This document shows positions 18,888 through 27,831 of a stretch of DNA of 64,000 nucleotides, piece by piece (within the stretch, counting starts at the first letter, position 1; the number at the start of each line of letters is the position of its first letter). Made by a program: the position numbers and the translations under genes. Under the pieces are notes generated by a model that was not told where the DNA came from, searched no databases, and was given only the letters and a program-made list of their open reading frames with translations. Origin of the DNA: an uncultured Pirellula sp. (GTDB taxonomy: Bacteria; Planctomycetota; Planctomycetia; Pirellulales; Pirellulaceae); the NCBI GenBank assembly GCA_903858115.1, contig CAIOHR010000222.1, positions 1 to 64,000 on the forward strand, read 5' to 3'.

Positions 18888-19436
18888 CTTTGTGGTTCTG
18901 AGCTCGTCCAACTGGTCGCGCGCAAGGTTCGTTTAGCTACAGAACGTGATTCCCCGGTGGCGGAATGCCACAGTGGTGTTGCATTGTTTGATCGCGGTGG
19001 TTCAGGCAGAGAAACATCAAATACTTGTGTATCCCGATAATCCCGGCATGCATGCAAGACCGATACAACATAAGAAAGCAAAGTCACGAGCGCACGGCGA
19101 TTTGGATGATCATCAGCCACCTAGGAATCGCCAGTCAACTGACAGGTCGGCGCATAAGCCTGGATCTATGGATGCGATCGATTGACGTTGTCTTGGAGAA
19201 TCCACTCGCATGGATTTGCCCGATACTTTTTGCTCTTTTGAATTCTTGGATTGAGCACCGACGACTCCAGCATTTCCCATGTATCGAATTCTGCCTCATC
19301 TGTTCGGGGGTGAAATCGAGCTGGCACATACTCGGTCAGTAACGAACTCGAAACAATTATGCAGAAACTATCGTCGGGGTTAACGGTAGCGTAGGTTCGG
19401 TGGACGGATCAGAAGAAAAAAGGACAGACGCATCCT
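18888..19436. other. Gene-poor interval between panC and its ghost tail
   Basis: About 550 bp with no gene I can support. The longest plus-strand ORF (19025-19342, 105 aa) has one hydrophobic stretch (WICPILFALLNSWI) but no recognisable family, no good ribosome site and no neighbour context. The interval is bounded on the right by the panC-like tail, so it may be inserted DNA rather than an ordinary spacer. No RNA gene or terminator was seen. Confidence 0.5.
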
Positions 19437-19520
19437 ACTGCTTTTACCTCCAGTTCGGTATCTATCATCGCAGCCAGGCTTGGAATGACGCGAATGATCG
19501 ACAATTGTATTTTGCTCTGA
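19437..19520 (+). pseudogene. Remnant 3' end of a second panC
   Basis: The frame ending at the TGA at 19518-19520 encodes VSIIAARLGMTRMIDNCILL, against VAIIAARLGTTRLIDNCILR at the end of the intact panC: 16 of 20 residues identical. Codon comparison shows most nucleotide differences at third positions (ATT/ATC, GCT/GCA, AGA/AGG, GAT/GAC, TGC/TGT). The fragment therefore diverged while under coding selection and is not a fresh duplication. Upstream, similarity fades within about seven codons. It has no start or enzyme core and cannot function alone. Confidence 0.85.
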
Positions 19521-19600
19521 TTGCATGATCCCGTGTAGGTTTTATCCGGCTACAATGGGAGGCTCGGATCATTCTTGCCTCTCCTTTGTTGGGATTTTTC

Positions 19601-21265
19601 GTGAAGCAATTACTCTCCTTCTTTGTACTTCTGTATGCCGTGACTTCTGTTGGCTCGGCTAGTCATCCAAACGTATTGCTCCTTTGCGTGGATGATTTGA
19701 AACCGGCGATCGGTTGCTTTGGCGATAGGCAGGCCAAGACGCCGAACATTGATAAGTTGGCGTCGCGCGGTGTGCTCTTTGAACGAGCGTTCTGCAATCA
19801 AGCCGTCTGTTCACCTTCGCGAAACGCGTTGATGACGAGTCTTCGGCCGCAAACGATCGGCATCTACGATCTGCCGACACACTTCCGAAATGCTGCACCG
19901 AATGCGGTGACGCTGGGACAATATTTGAAGTCGCATGGTTATCGCGCCGAAGGACTTGGAAAGATATTGCATACTGGCCATGGAAACATCGATGATGCCG
20001 ATTCCTGGTCGGTTCCTTCGTGGCGTCCGAAAGCTGGCAACTATGCATTGAAGTCCAGTACCGAAGATTCTGTAGCGAGCAAAAACGGGCCGAAGGGAGC
20101 CGCTTACGAATTGGCCGATGTTCCGGATAACCAATACACCGACGGTATGGTTGCCGATGAAGCAATCGAACGATTGCGCGCTGCCAAAGAAAGAAAAGAT
20201 CAACCCTTTTTCATCGCAGTCGGCTTCGTGAAGCCTCACTTGCCTTTCGTAGCGCCGAAGAAGTACTGGGACATGCATGATCGAAATGCGTTCGAGCTAG
20301 CGTCGATTCAAACTCCGCCCACAGATGCTCCCAGTTACGCACCACAACAAGGCGGAGAGTTACGCAATTACAAAGACATTCCGGGCAGTGGGACGTTGCC
20401 TCTCGAACTTCAACGCACTTTGATTCACGGTTACTATGCCGCAACCAGCTATATGGATGCACAGGCTGGAAGGGTTCTCGACGAGTTGGATCGATTGCAG
20501 TTCACACAGAATACCATCGTCGTTTTGTGGGGCGATCACGGTTGGCATCTTGGGGACCACGGAATCTGGTGCAAGCATACGAACTACGAACAAGCGGCCC
20601 GTATTCCGGTGATCGTCTCCGCCCCGGGGATAAAGGCGGGAGTCAAATCCAAGTCGCTGATCGAGACCGTCGATCTGTACCCGACGATCGCTGAATTGGC
20701 TGGGCTTCCTGCTCCTCAAGGGCTCGATGGAAAGAGTTTTGTCCAGGCGTTGCAAGATGGCACGAAACCAGCGAGAGATTACGTGAGCCATGTTTATCCC
20801 CGGAGCACGAAGGAGAAAGGGAACTTGTTGGGGAGGGCGATTCGCGATGAACGATATCGTTTCGTCGAGTGGAAGAAACCAGGCGATGCACCCGAGACCG
20901 CAGAGTTCGAGCTTTATGATTACATATCCGATCCATTAGAATCGGCCAATTTGGCGAGCAAGTTGCCTGCGGTTGTCGCGTCCTTTCGATCGATCCTCGC
21001 GAAGCATCCAGAAGCCAAGCCACAGTGGCAAGCAGGCTCCGAAGACTCCGCTAAGTCAACGTCTGCAAGCAAACCGAAGCAGGACCGAGTCCAGATGTTT
21101 AGGCGACGCGACAAGGACAAAGATGGTCGCTTAACCAAAGAAGAATTTCTCAGCGAGCAATCGGATCCCGATGAAGCCCCCAAGCGTTTTTTGAAGTTTG
21201 ACGCCAACGGCGATGGCTTTCTCAGTCAGGATGAGTTTGTATTCTCCGGAAAATCGAACAATTAG
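19601..21265 (+). CDS. Secreted sulfatase with two C-terminal EF-hands
   Basis: Type I sulfatase related to iduronate-2-sulfatases. After a signal peptide (KQLLSFFVLLYAVTSVGSA), it has LLCVDDLKPAIGCFGD with metal-binding Asp pair, TPNIDKLASRG, and the formylglycine motif VCSPSR with Cys70 as the residue to be oxidised. LWGDHGWHLGDHG supplies later metal and sulfate ligands. The last about 60 residues carry two EF-hand loops, DKDKDGRLTKEE and DANGDGFLSQDE, suggesting calcium binding outside the cytoplasm. I prefer the GTG at 19601; the tracked TTG at 19586 adds five residues. It is separated from the next gene by 82 bp. The natural substrate is unknown. Confidence 0.92.
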   Translation: MKQLLSFFVLLYAVTSVGSASHPNVLLLCVDDLKPAIGCFGDRQAKTPNIDKLASRGVLFERAFCNQAVCSPSRNALMTSLRPQTIGIYDLPTHFRNAAPNAVTLGQYLKSHGYRAEGLGKILHTGHGNIDDADSWSVPSWRPKAGNYALKSSTEDSVASKNGPKGAAYELADVPDNQYTDGMVADEAIERLRAAKERKDQPFFIAVGFVKPHLPFVAPKKYWDMHDRNAFELASIQTPPTDAPSYAPQQGGELRNYKDIPGSGTLPLELQRTLIHGYYAATSYMDAQAGRVLDELDRLQFTQNTIVVLWGDHGWHLGDHGIWCKHTNYEQAARIPVIVSAPGIKAGVKSKSLIETVDLYPTIAELAGLPAPQGLDGKSFVQALQDGTKPARDYVSHVYPRSTKEKGNLLGRAIRDERYRFVEWKKPGDAPETAEFELYDYISDPLESANLASKLPAVVASFRSILAKHPEAKPQWQAGSEDSAKSTSASKPKQDRVQMFRRRDKDKDGRLTKEEFLSEQSDPDEAPKRFLKFDANGDGFLSQDEFVFSGKSNN

Positions 21266-21347
21266 TGAAGTTTTCTTGGGTTGCTTGCAAATGAATGATC
21301 AAATACTCGCTCGCGAGACGACCTGGATGATTAGGTTTTGAGGGCTG

Positions 21348-22310
21348 ATGAGAACGATGCGCTTTTGGTTCCTTGGTAGCTGGATGGCACTCATTTTGAG
21401 TCTGGGTGGATATGCCCAAGAAGTCAAGATTGGTGAAATCACTGCGGTGTGGAAAAGGACACCAATAGCGGAGGTGCAGGTTGAATTCGAGTCTCGTGTC
21501 GTTGAGACCAAGCTCACTTCGAATGCTCAGATGAAAGTTCAGGTCGATGCTGTGGGGCAGACCGAGTCTAGTTCCCAGGTAGCCAAAGGGCGATTCTATA
21601 GAAACGTTCTTGTTGGAATGCGCAAGAGTTCCGCCGAGCGAGAGTGGAATTGGATTGGCGGTCGCGGAGGGCTGAGTGTTGATCGCGTTTCGCTGAAGAA
21701 CGAGGGGATATTTGGTGTTGTAGCGGAAGCGGACCGAGAGGCAACGATTGTGACGTTGCAAGAGGTGCAGTTGATAATGGCTTGGTTAGACCCGCTGGCA
21801 ACGACGATGTTCTCTCGCATCAAACTCGACGATGAGCTAGACCTTCGAAGCTTTGAAGATCCAGCGATCGGTTCGGTTGTTCAGATGGAGATTCGAGGAG
21901 AGAGAACGTTTGAAATGGTGCTCGCCAAGAAGTTCGATTGGCGACCGATTGAGGCGAGGGAGTTTTTGGGAAACAAGCTCGTCGCGCAATCGGAATGGAC
22001 TTATCAGGTGAAGGATCAGAAGCGAATCGAGCTTGTGGACGCGACTCAGACGACTTTTCGTGGCTTGGTAACCAGTGAGTGCAAGATCCAAATGGAATCG
22101 GTTCGATTGGAGTGCCCCGAAGATCGGATCGCAATTGCTTTGGAAGGCGAGTATGTTCTTTTCGAAGATTCGGGAAAAGGGAAAACGTATGTTGTGCTGA
22201 AAGATGGTACCAAGCATGTTTTGACCGATGAAATGCGGCGGGGGCGAAAAAGTTGGACGGAAATTTTTGCTTGGGTGCGAGAGAATTCTCCCAAAGGTGC
22301 GACTAAATAG
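21348..22310 (+). CDS. Unknown secreted protein, 320 aa
   Basis: Begins with a signal peptide (MRFWFLGSWMALILSLGGYAQ) and then a soluble, beta-rich, charged region with no domain I recognise. Repeated short segments such as VQVEFESRVVETKL and WTYQVKDQKRIEL could be beta-strands of a lipocalin- or LolA-like barrel; this is only an impression. It ends 12 bp before the metallophosphoesterase gene and so is probably cotranscribed with it and the M20 peptidase. The long uninterrupted frame, codon use like its neighbours and a signal peptide support a real gene. Function unknown. Confidence 0.72.
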   Translation: MRTMRFWFLGSWMALILSLGGYAQEVKIGEITAVWKRTPIAEVQVEFESRVVETKLTSNAQMKVQVDAVGQTESSSQVAKGRFYRNVLVGMRKSSAEREWNWIGGRGGLSVDRVSLKNEGIFGVVAEADREATIVTLQEVQLIMAWLDPLATTMFSRIKLDDELDLRSFEDPAIGSVVQMEIRGERTFEMVLAKKFDWRPIEAREFLGNKLVAQSEWTYQVKDQKRIELVDATQTTFRGLVTSECKIQMESVRLECPEDRIAIALEGEYVLFEDSGKGKTYVVLKDGTKHVLTDEMRRGRKSWTEIFAWVRENSPKGATK

Positions 22311-22322
22311 TAAAACTAGAGG

Positions 22323-23048
22323 ATGCATCTAGCCCATTTAAGAATCATCGGAGACGTTCATGGCCGTATTGTCCCCAGGCAACGTCGCGCGGATCTAGAC
22401 AAAGACAGACGCTCCACGCCCGCAATATGGCGAGATCGACGCGTCCGAGGTAGGAGTTATCAACGGTTGGCTTTGGAGTCGAAGTACTCGATTCAGGTCG
22501 GGGATTTAGCAGGAGACTATTCGGAGCTTTCCGATATCGATCCGGGATTCCATCGCGTCGTGGCTGGAAATCATGACAACCTGCCGAAGCTAAGTCAGCA
22601 TTTCTTGGGAGACTACGGCATCTTCTCTGTCCCATGCAATGCGGGAAAAATGGATGTCTTCTACGTTCGGGGAGCCGCCAGTATCGATCGAGCGATGCGA
22701 GTGGAAGGGTTGAATTGGTGGCCAGACGAAGAGCTCAGCGAAGCCCAGCATCCGTCAGCGATGGAGGCATACATCGTAGCAAAGCCGCGCATGGTGGTGA
22801 CGCATGATTGCCCTAGCGAGTTAGTGTCTACTGTGGCGACGTTGGAGGAAGATATACAGAAGAGCCAAACGAATAATCTTCTTCAGAGAATGTTCGAGGC
22901 GCATGCGCCGCAATGGTGGTTCTTTGGGCACCATCACAAGAACTGGGTGTTTCAGCACCCTAGAGGGACGCGATTTGTCTGCTTGGGGTCGCTCGCCTAT
23001 TTTGATTTTGATGAGAACGGACGGTCGGTATCTTGGAAACCCGAGTAA
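22323..23048 (+). CDS. Calcineurin-like metallophosphoesterase with an Arg-rich insertion
   Basis: Motifs of the two-metal phosphoesterase fold appear in order: IIGDVHG (residues 8-14), VGDLAG (about 59-64), AGNHDN (81-86), VVTHDCP and FFGHHHKNW. The protein is cytoplasmic-looking, with no signal peptide. Between GDVHG and the helix SYQRLALES lies a stretch of about 30 residues very rich in Arg and Asp (PRQRRADLDKDRRS, WRDRRVRGR). In the family these elements are usually separated by only a few residues, so this looks like an in-frame insertion. The substrate is unknown; protein phosphatase or nucleotidase activity is possible. It lies between the unknown secreted protein and the M20 peptidase, with spacings of 12 and 15 bp. 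Confidence 0.82.
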   Translation: MHLAHLRIIGDVHGRIVPRQRRADLDKDRRSTPAIWRDRRVRGRSYQRLALESKYSIQVGDLAGDYSELSDIDPGFHRVVAGNHDNLPKLSQHFLGDYGIFSVPCNAGKMDVFYVRGAASIDRAMRVEGLNWWPDEELSEAQHPSAMEAYIVAKPRMVVTHDCPSELVSTVATLEEDIQKSQTNNLLQRMFEAHAPQWWFFGHHHKNWVFQHPRGTRFVCLGSLAYFDFDENGRSVSWKPE

Positions 23049-23063
23049 AGCGGAAAGAGCAAA

Positions 23064-24281
23064 ATGGAATTGGAAGGCTGGTTGTCAGCGAATGCCAATC
23101 AGATGGCAGACGATCTTGAGCGATTGTGCAATGTGAGTTCTGGGTCGGATGATCTGGATGGTTTGCGACACATGGAGGAGATGTTAGTCGAGTATTTTGA
23201 GCCGCTGGGAGTTCCTTGTCAGCGGATACCGTTGCCAGACTTCGAAGTGATGGACGATTGCGGTGTTGCGAGGCTTCAATCCACCTCGCGTGCCATTCGA
23301 TGGGATATGGTGCGTGCCAAGGCGTCGCATCGAAAGAAGTTGTTGATGTCGATTCATTACGACACGGTTTATGGACCAGAGAGTTCTTTTCAGCGTTGTG
23401 AGCGATACGAAGTGGGCGGAGAGCAAAGGATGCGAGGGCCCGGTGTCATCGATGCGAAAGGCGGCATCGTTATCCTGAAGTGGACAGCGATGGCAGCTAA
23501 GCAATTTCTCGACTTGTCCGAAGTTGGATTGAGCATAGTGCTAACACCTGACGAAGAAATTGGCTCGCCTGCTTCGATAGATTTGTGGAGACGCATTGCG
23601 AATGAGTATGGGTTTGCAATGCTTTACGAGCCGACCATGGCGGATGGTTCGATGGTCTCGCATCGCAAAGGAACCGGGACTTATATAGCCATCGTGCGAG
23701 GGCGTTCGGCTCATTCCGGGCGCAATTTTTCGGCTGGACGCAATGCGATTCTGCATGCGTCCAGATTAGCGGTTCGATTGGATGGACTGAATGGGGTGCG
23801 AGAAGGGGTTACGGTGAATGTCGGGAAGATTCGTGGTGGTGACGCTGTTAATGTTGTGCCCGATTTATGTGTTTTGCGTGTTAATGTCCGGGTGAATGAT
23901 CATTCGGACTACGGATGGATACAGCAGCAGATCGAGAAGATACGCGCAGAAATGGACCTGCCGTCTGAAGGGTTTCGTGTAGAAATCACCGGCGGAGTTC
24001 ATTCGGCTCCGAAGGTGATGGATGCATCGACGCAGGGTTGGATGCAAGCGGTGGAGCGAAGGGGAAAAGAATTGGGTCAATCGATCCATTGGAAAGGGTC
24101 AGGCGGGGCAAGTGATGGGAATAAGCTAGCGCAGCTTGGGCTGCCCAACATTGATACGTTTGGGCCAGAGGGAGATTTATTGCATAGCGACCAGGAGTGG
24201 GTATCCATTGCCAGCATGCCGAAAAAGGTGCGTTTAGGGGTCGCAATGATTGAGTATTGGGCAGGCATACCTGAAAAATGA
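23064..24281 (+). CDS. M20 family metallopeptidase (glutamate carboxypeptidase-like)
   Basis: Zinc hydrolase of the ArgE/DapE/CPG2 superfamily. Metal ligands and catalytic residues are evident: SIHYDTVY (His98, Asp100 following), GVIDAKGG (bridging Asp130), TPDEEIGS (general base and ligand Glu164/165), and LLHSDQEW near the C-terminus with the last His ligand. The dimerisation domain is present in the middle (GRSAHSGRNF...VNVGKIRGGDAVNVVPD). No signal peptide is seen. The closest subgroup by motif spacing is glutamate carboxypeptidase/acetylornithine deacetylase-like; the exact substrate is not resolved. It ends just before the promoter of the ribosomal operon. Confidence 0.9.
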   Translation: MELEGWLSANANQMADDLERLCNVSSGSDDLDGLRHMEEMLVEYFEPLGVPCQRIPLPDFEVMDDCGVARLQSTSRAIRWDMVRAKASHRKKLLMSIHYDTVYGPESSFQRCERYEVGGEQRMRGPGVIDAKGGIVILKWTAMAAKQFLDLSEVGLSIVLTPDEEIGSPASIDLWRRIANEYGFAMLYEPTMADGSMVSHRKGTGTYIAIVRGRSAHSGRNFSAGRNAILHASRLAVRLDGLNGVREGVTVNVGKIRGGDAVNVVPDLCVLRVNVRVNDHSDYGWIQQQIEKIRAEMDLPSEGFRVEITGGVHSAPKVMDASTQGWMQAVERRGKELGQSIHWKGSGGASDGNKLAQLGLPNIDTFGPEGDLLHSDQEWVSIASMPKKVRLGVAMIEYWAGIPEK

Positions 24282-24291
24282 ATATTTGCGA

Positions 24292-24320
24292 TTGACGGCT
24301 CGGCCTTACCTCCCTATCTT
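24292..24320 (+). promoter_or_regulatory. Sigma-70-like promoter of the ribosomal protein operon
   Basis: TTGACG (24292-24297) and TATCTT (24315-24320) are separated by 17 bp, a near-consensus arrangement, directly after the M20 peptidase and about 90 bp before rpsJ. Transcription would start near 24327, giving a leader that contains the hairpin at 24354-24378. Confidence 0.65.
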
Positions 24321-24353
24321 TTTGCCTCCCGCGAGCGACGTGGGGTTTGGTGA

Positions 24354-24378
24354 GCTGTAAAAACGACAAATTTACAGC
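24354..24378 (+). promoter_or_regulatory. Leader hairpin upstream of rpsJ
   Basis: A perfect 8-bp stem GCTGTAAA / TTTACAGC with a 9-base loop lies in the rpsJ leader and is followed by GTTTTCAACGTTTTTTC. The position fits an attenuator or a ribosomal-protein autoregulatory site, as L4 uses in other bacteria, but sequence similarity to any known leader was not recognised. Confidence 0.5.
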
Positions 24379-24410
24379 GTTTTCAACGTTTTTTCAAAGT
24401 GGTGAGCACA

Positions 24411-24734
24411 GTGTCTGGTTCGCATGAAGTTATTCGGATCCGAATGGAAGCCTATGATCATGCGGTTTTGGATCAGAGCGCCCTTGAGATCGTTGATACA
24501 GCCAAGCGAACGCACTCTGAGGTGCATGGTCCAATTCCGTTGCCGACTCGAATCGAAAAGTATACGGTCCTCGCTGGTCCGAACATCGACAAGAAGGCTC
24601 GTCAGCAGTTCGAGATTCGAACTCACAAGCGATTGATTGACATCAAGCAAGCGACGGCGAAGACCATTGAAGCTTTGAATAAATTGAGTCTGCCTGCAGG
24701 GGTGGATATCAAGATCAAGGCGACGTCGCGATAG
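24411..24734 (+). CDS. rpsJ: 30S ribosomal protein S10
   Basis: First gene of the S10 cluster. S10 binds the 3' domain of 16S rRNA and, as NusE, also takes part in transcription antitermination. Typical segments: [54 protein letters not shown] prefer the GTG at 24411 because GGTGAG lies five bases upstream; the tracked GTG at 24399 has no Shine-Dalgarno sequence. This gives 107 aa, close to the usual 102. Confidence 0.96.
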   Translation: MSGSHEVIRIRMEAYDHAVLDQSALEIVDTAKRTHSEVHGPIPLPTRIEKYTVLAGPNIDKKARQQFEIRTHKRLIDIKQATAKTIEALNKLSLPAGVDIKIKATSR

Positions 24735-24903
24735 TAGCGGTTTTTTATTAACGTATCCATCAGGTATTCCACAATGAAACGGAAGTCCTGAGGGTAACCA
24801 TCGAGATGCGATCTGCCAAATGTCGGCAGGTTGCAAGCCGGATGAAAGTATCTGGCGAATCATTGGTGTGTCCCTCTCGGCAAACGATTTACGGAAAAAA
24901 ACG

Positions 24904-25590
24904 ATGAGCAAAGGTATACTCGGCCGAAAGGTCGGAATGACACAGATTTTTGAGCAGGACGGAAGGGCGATTCCGGTTACTGTTATTGAGGCAGGTCCTT
25001 GCCATGTTTTGCAAATCAAGACCGTAGATCGAGATGGTTACGAGGCAATGCAGATCGGTTTCGCAGACAAGCCACGACGTTTGGTCGGTCGTGCTGGGCG
25101 AGGTCATGTTGCTTCTATCTCCAGCAAGAGATCGACCAAGCTAAAGGCGGCTGGTGGTTCGGTCGGTACGAAGCCTGAGTGCGAGCCAAAACGATTTGTT
25201 CGTGAGTTCCGCGGTGCTGCGACTGCTGAAGTTGGTGCTGAAATCAAGGTTAGTGTGCTTGATGGCGTGAAGTCGGTCGATGTGACCGGTACTTCGAAGG
25301 GTTGTGGTTTCTCTGGTTGGATGAAGCGGCACAATTACGCTGGTCAGCGTGCAACGCACGGTGTGAAGAAGGTCCATCGACATGCTGGTGGTACGAGTGC
25401 TGGTACTTATCCTGGTCGTGTTCGCAAGGGTAAGAAGGGTGCGGGGCATTACGGTGTTGACCGTGTTACGATGCGGAACATGAAGGTGGTTCGCGTGGAT
25501 GCGGAGAACAATTTGCTGCTCGTTCATGGTGCCGTTCCTGGTCCGACGGGCGGATTCGTTATCGTTCGTGAAACCAACAAGCTTGGCTAG
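24904..25590 (+). CDS. rplC: 50S ribosomal protein L3
   Basis: An early-assembly protein near the peptidyl transferase centre. The ATG at 24904 begins [20 protein letters not shown], the canonical L3 N-terminus; the tracked start at 24820 is an upstream extension. [19 protein letters not shown] and the loop with [22 protein letters not shown] are typical. A 169-bp spacer separates it from rpsJ, longer than in most S10 operons. Confidence 0.97.
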   Translation: MSKGILGRKVGMTQIFEQDGRAIPVTVIEAGPCHVLQIKTVDRDGYEAMQIGFADKPRRLVGRAGRGHVASISSKRSTKLKAAGGSVGTKPECEPKRFVREFRGAATAEVGAEIKVSVLDGVKSVDVTGTSKGCGFSGWMKRHNYAGQRATHGVKKVHRHAGGTSAGTYPGRVRKGKKGAGHYGVDRVTMRNMKVVRVDAENNLLLVHGAVPGPTGGFVIVRETNKLG

Positions 25591-25636
25591 GGGTTGGCTA
25601 AAAGATTCGGCCAAGGCATTGAGGTAAATTTTAATA

Positions 25637-26263
25637 ATGACAACACTTCCGGTTTTTGATCTCGCGGGCAACAAGGTTGGCGATTACGAAATCGATCCAG
25701 CTTCGATCGCTCCGAAGGTTAGTAAGCAGCTTCTTCACGACGTGGTCGTGATGTACTTGGCGAACAAGCGTCAAGGTAGCAATAAAACAAAGACGCGCGG
25801 CGAGGTTTCTGGTTCGACAAAAAAGCTTTACAAGCAAAAAGGGACTGGGAACGCTCGTGCTGGGGCGAGGCGGACTCCGGTTCGTCGTGGTGGTGGTCAC
25901 GCAAATGCTCGCCAACCGCGATCGTATTACTATCGGCTTCCTCGCAAGGCGGTTCAGGCTGCGACACGAATGGCGATCGCTTCGAAGATTTCTTCGGGTT
26001 CGGTTGTCGTGGTGGATCAGTTGAAGATGGATGCGCCAAAGACGAAGACGTTGGCGGCGGCTTTCAAGGCTTTGGGTCTTGAAGGGCAGACGAAGACGTT
26101 GGCAATTGGCGGTGTGGATCGCAATGTTTACTTGAGCGGTCGAAACATTCAGGGTTGTACTGTAAGTACAGTTTCAGACTTGAATGCTCTCGCGGTTTTG
26201 CGACCTCGAAAGTTGGTTGTGACGCGTGAGGCTCTCGACTGGATCAAGTCGCGAGTTGGCTAG
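25637..26263 (+). CDS. rplD: 50S ribosomal protein L4
   Basis: L4 lines the exit tunnel and in some bacteria represses its own operon. Identified by the central loop (QKGTGNARAGARRTPVRRGG) and the C-terminal domain (VVDQLKMDAPKTKTL, LNALAVLRPRKLVVTREAL). The 208-aa length is standard. It lies 46 bp after rplC in the expected order. Confidence 0.96.
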   Translation: MTTLPVFDLAGNKVGDYEIDPASIAPKVSKQLLHDVVVMYLANKRQGSNKTKTRGEVSGSTKKLYKQKGTGNARAGARRTPVRRGGGHANARQPRSYYYRLPRKAVQAATRMAIASKISSGSVVVVDQLKMDAPKTKTLAAAFKALGLEGQTKTLAIGGVDRNVYLSGRNIQGCTVSTVSDLNALAVLRPRKLVVTREALDWIKSRVG

Positions 26264-26283
26264 TATTGAGTATTGATAATAGG

Positions 26284-26293
26284 GTCCCTTCGG
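26284..26293 (+). other. Small UUCG-loop hairpin ahead of rplW
   Basis: CCC-TTCG-GGG forms a very stable tetraloop hairpin in the rplD-rplW spacer, about 30 bp before the rplW start. It has no U-tract, so it is more likely a processing or stability element than a terminator. Confidence 0.35.
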
Positions 26294-26325
26294 GGGTTGT
26301 TTGAGCGGTAACGCGAAAGAGAATC

Positions 26326-26637
26326 ATGGCAAAGCAGCCACCTAAAACAAGCATGACACTAACGGCGCACCAAATCGTCATACGACCATTGGTGACCGAA
26401 AAGGGTGTGCACAAAGCTACGCGACAGAATCGTTATGCTTTCGAAGTGAATCCGTTGGCGGACAAGACCGACATTAAGGATGCAATCGAAGAGCTATTTA
26501 ATGTAAAGGTGATTGCAGTAGCGACACAGAATCGTGCCGGCAAGAGTCGCCGTTACAAAGCAAAACTCGGCGTGACGAGAGCTTGGAAAAAAGCGATTGT
26601 CAAGTTGAGCAGCGAACACAAGATCGACTTCTTCTAA
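26326..26637 (+). CDS. rplW: 50S ribosomal protein L23
   Basis: L23 sits at the tunnel exit and docks trigger factor and SRP. The core VIRPLVTEKGVHKATRQNRYAFEVNPLADKTDIKDAIEELFNVKV is shown by short diagnostic segments LVTEKGV and DIKDAIEELF. The N-terminus (AKQPPKTSMTLTAHQ) is slightly longer than average. The order rplD-rplW-rplB is canonical. Confidence 0.95.
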   Translation: MAKQPPKTSMTLTAHQIVIRPLVTEKGVHKATRQNRYAFEVNPLADKTDIKDAIEELFNVKVIAVATQNRAGKSRRYKAKLGVTRAWKKAIVKLSSEHKIDFF

Positions 26638-26652
26638 GGAACGGCTAGAACT

Positions 26653-27510
26653 ATGGGAATTCGAGTATATCGACCAACATCGCCGGGCCGAAGAAATTCA
26701 TCGGTTAGCGATTTTGCTGAGTTGACTCCAGGCGCAAAGCCTGAGAAGTCTCTCTTGAAGAGATTGAAGCGTCACGGCGGTCGTAACAATCAAGGATTCA
26801 TTACGGCGCGACATCGTGGTGGTGGGCACAAACAGATGTATCGCATCATTGACTTTCGTCGAACGAAGGATGGTGTTACGGCTAAGGTGGATTCGATTCA
26901 GTACGATCCAAACAGATCGGCTCGGATTGCATTGTTGCATTACGCGGATGGTGAGAAGGCTTACGTTATCGCTCCAGATGGCTTGAAGGCTGGGCAGACA
27001 TTGGTGAATGGCTCGGATGCGCCTCCGACGGTTGGGAATTGTTTGCCGATGCGAAATATTCCGCCAGGAACGGAAGTTTGCTGTGTGGAAATGACGCCTG
27101 GGCGTGGGGCGGCTCTTTGTCGGTCAGCTGGTACCTCGGCTGTTTTGATGGCGAGGGAATCGGGTTGGGCGCAGTTGCAGCTTCCGAGTGGTGAAATTCG
27201 GCGGGTGCCAGGTCAGTGCCGAGCTGTCATTGGTAAAATTGGAAATTCGGATCACGACGCGGTTCGAATCGGCAAAGCGGGACGAAACCGATGGAAGGGT
27301 TGGAGACCACACGTTCGCGGTACGGCGATGAATCCTCACGATCACCCGCACGGTGGTGGTGAAGGCCGGACCAAGGGTGGGCGACATCCGGTCAGTCCAA
27401 CCGGTGTTTTGGCAAAGGGTGGAAAGACACGTCGACCACGCAAGCCAAGCAATACCGCGATTATTCGTCGACGCAAGTCGGTTCGTTACGGTCAATTAAA
27501 ACTTAAGTAG
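26653..27510 (+). CDS. rplB: 50S ribosomal protein L2
   Basis: L2 is needed for subunit association and peptidyl transfer. Clear markers: [48 protein letters not shown], and the conserved C-terminal [19 protein letters not shown] containing the functionally important His. The 285-aa length is slightly above the usual 275. The spacing to rplW is 15 bp. Confidence 0.97.
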   Translation: MGIRVYRPTSPGRRNSSVSDFAELTPGAKPEKSLLKRLKRHGGRNNQGFITARHRGGGHKQMYRIIDFRRTKDGVTAKVDSIQYDPNRSARIALLHYADGEKAYVIAPDGLKAGQTLVNGSDAPPTVGNCLPMRNIPPGTEVCCVEMTPGRGAALCRSAGTSAVLMARESGWAQLQLPSGEIRRVPGQCRAVIGKIGNSDHDAVRIGKAGRNRWKGWRPHVRGTAMNPHDHPHGGGEGRTKGGRHPVSPTGVLAKGGKTRRPRKPSNTAIIRRRKSVRYGQLKLK

Positions 27511-27533
27511 TTTGTAGGGAAGAGTTCTGACGT

Positions 27534-27806
27534 ATGGGACGTTCGACAAAAAAAGGGCCTTTCGTAGAGCCCAAGCTGTTCGCAAAGTTGCTGAAGGCGC
27601 GTGAAAAGGGTGACGGTCAACCGATCACTACTTGGGCGCGTCGATGCACCATCGTTCCAGAGTTCGTTGGAGCGACCTTCATGGTTCACAACGGCAAGGC
27701 TCACATCAAAGTGTTCGTAACGGAAGATATGGTCGGTCACAAGCTCGGCGAGTTTGCACCGACCCGTACTTTCCGTGGGCACGGCGGTAAGGGCGGCAAG
27801 AAGTAA
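27534..27806 (+). CDS. rpsS: 30S ribosomal protein S19
   Basis: S19 forms part of the head of the 30S subunit with S13. Recognised by [38 protein letters not shown] and [16 protein letters not shown]. Length (90 aa) and position after rplB are canonical. Confidence 0.97.
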   Translation: MGRSTKKGPFVEPKLFAKLLKAREKGDGQPITTWARRCTIVPEFVGATFMVHNGKAHIKVFVTEDMVGHKLGEFAPTRTFRGHGGKGGKK

Positions 27807-27831
27807 CGACTTTTTGAAATAGGGATTTATC

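Noticed and set aside
19025-19342. 105-aa ORF as a membrane protein gene
   Set aside because: One hydrophobic stretch only, no ribosome site, and no resemblance to a family; left as part of an unexplained interval.
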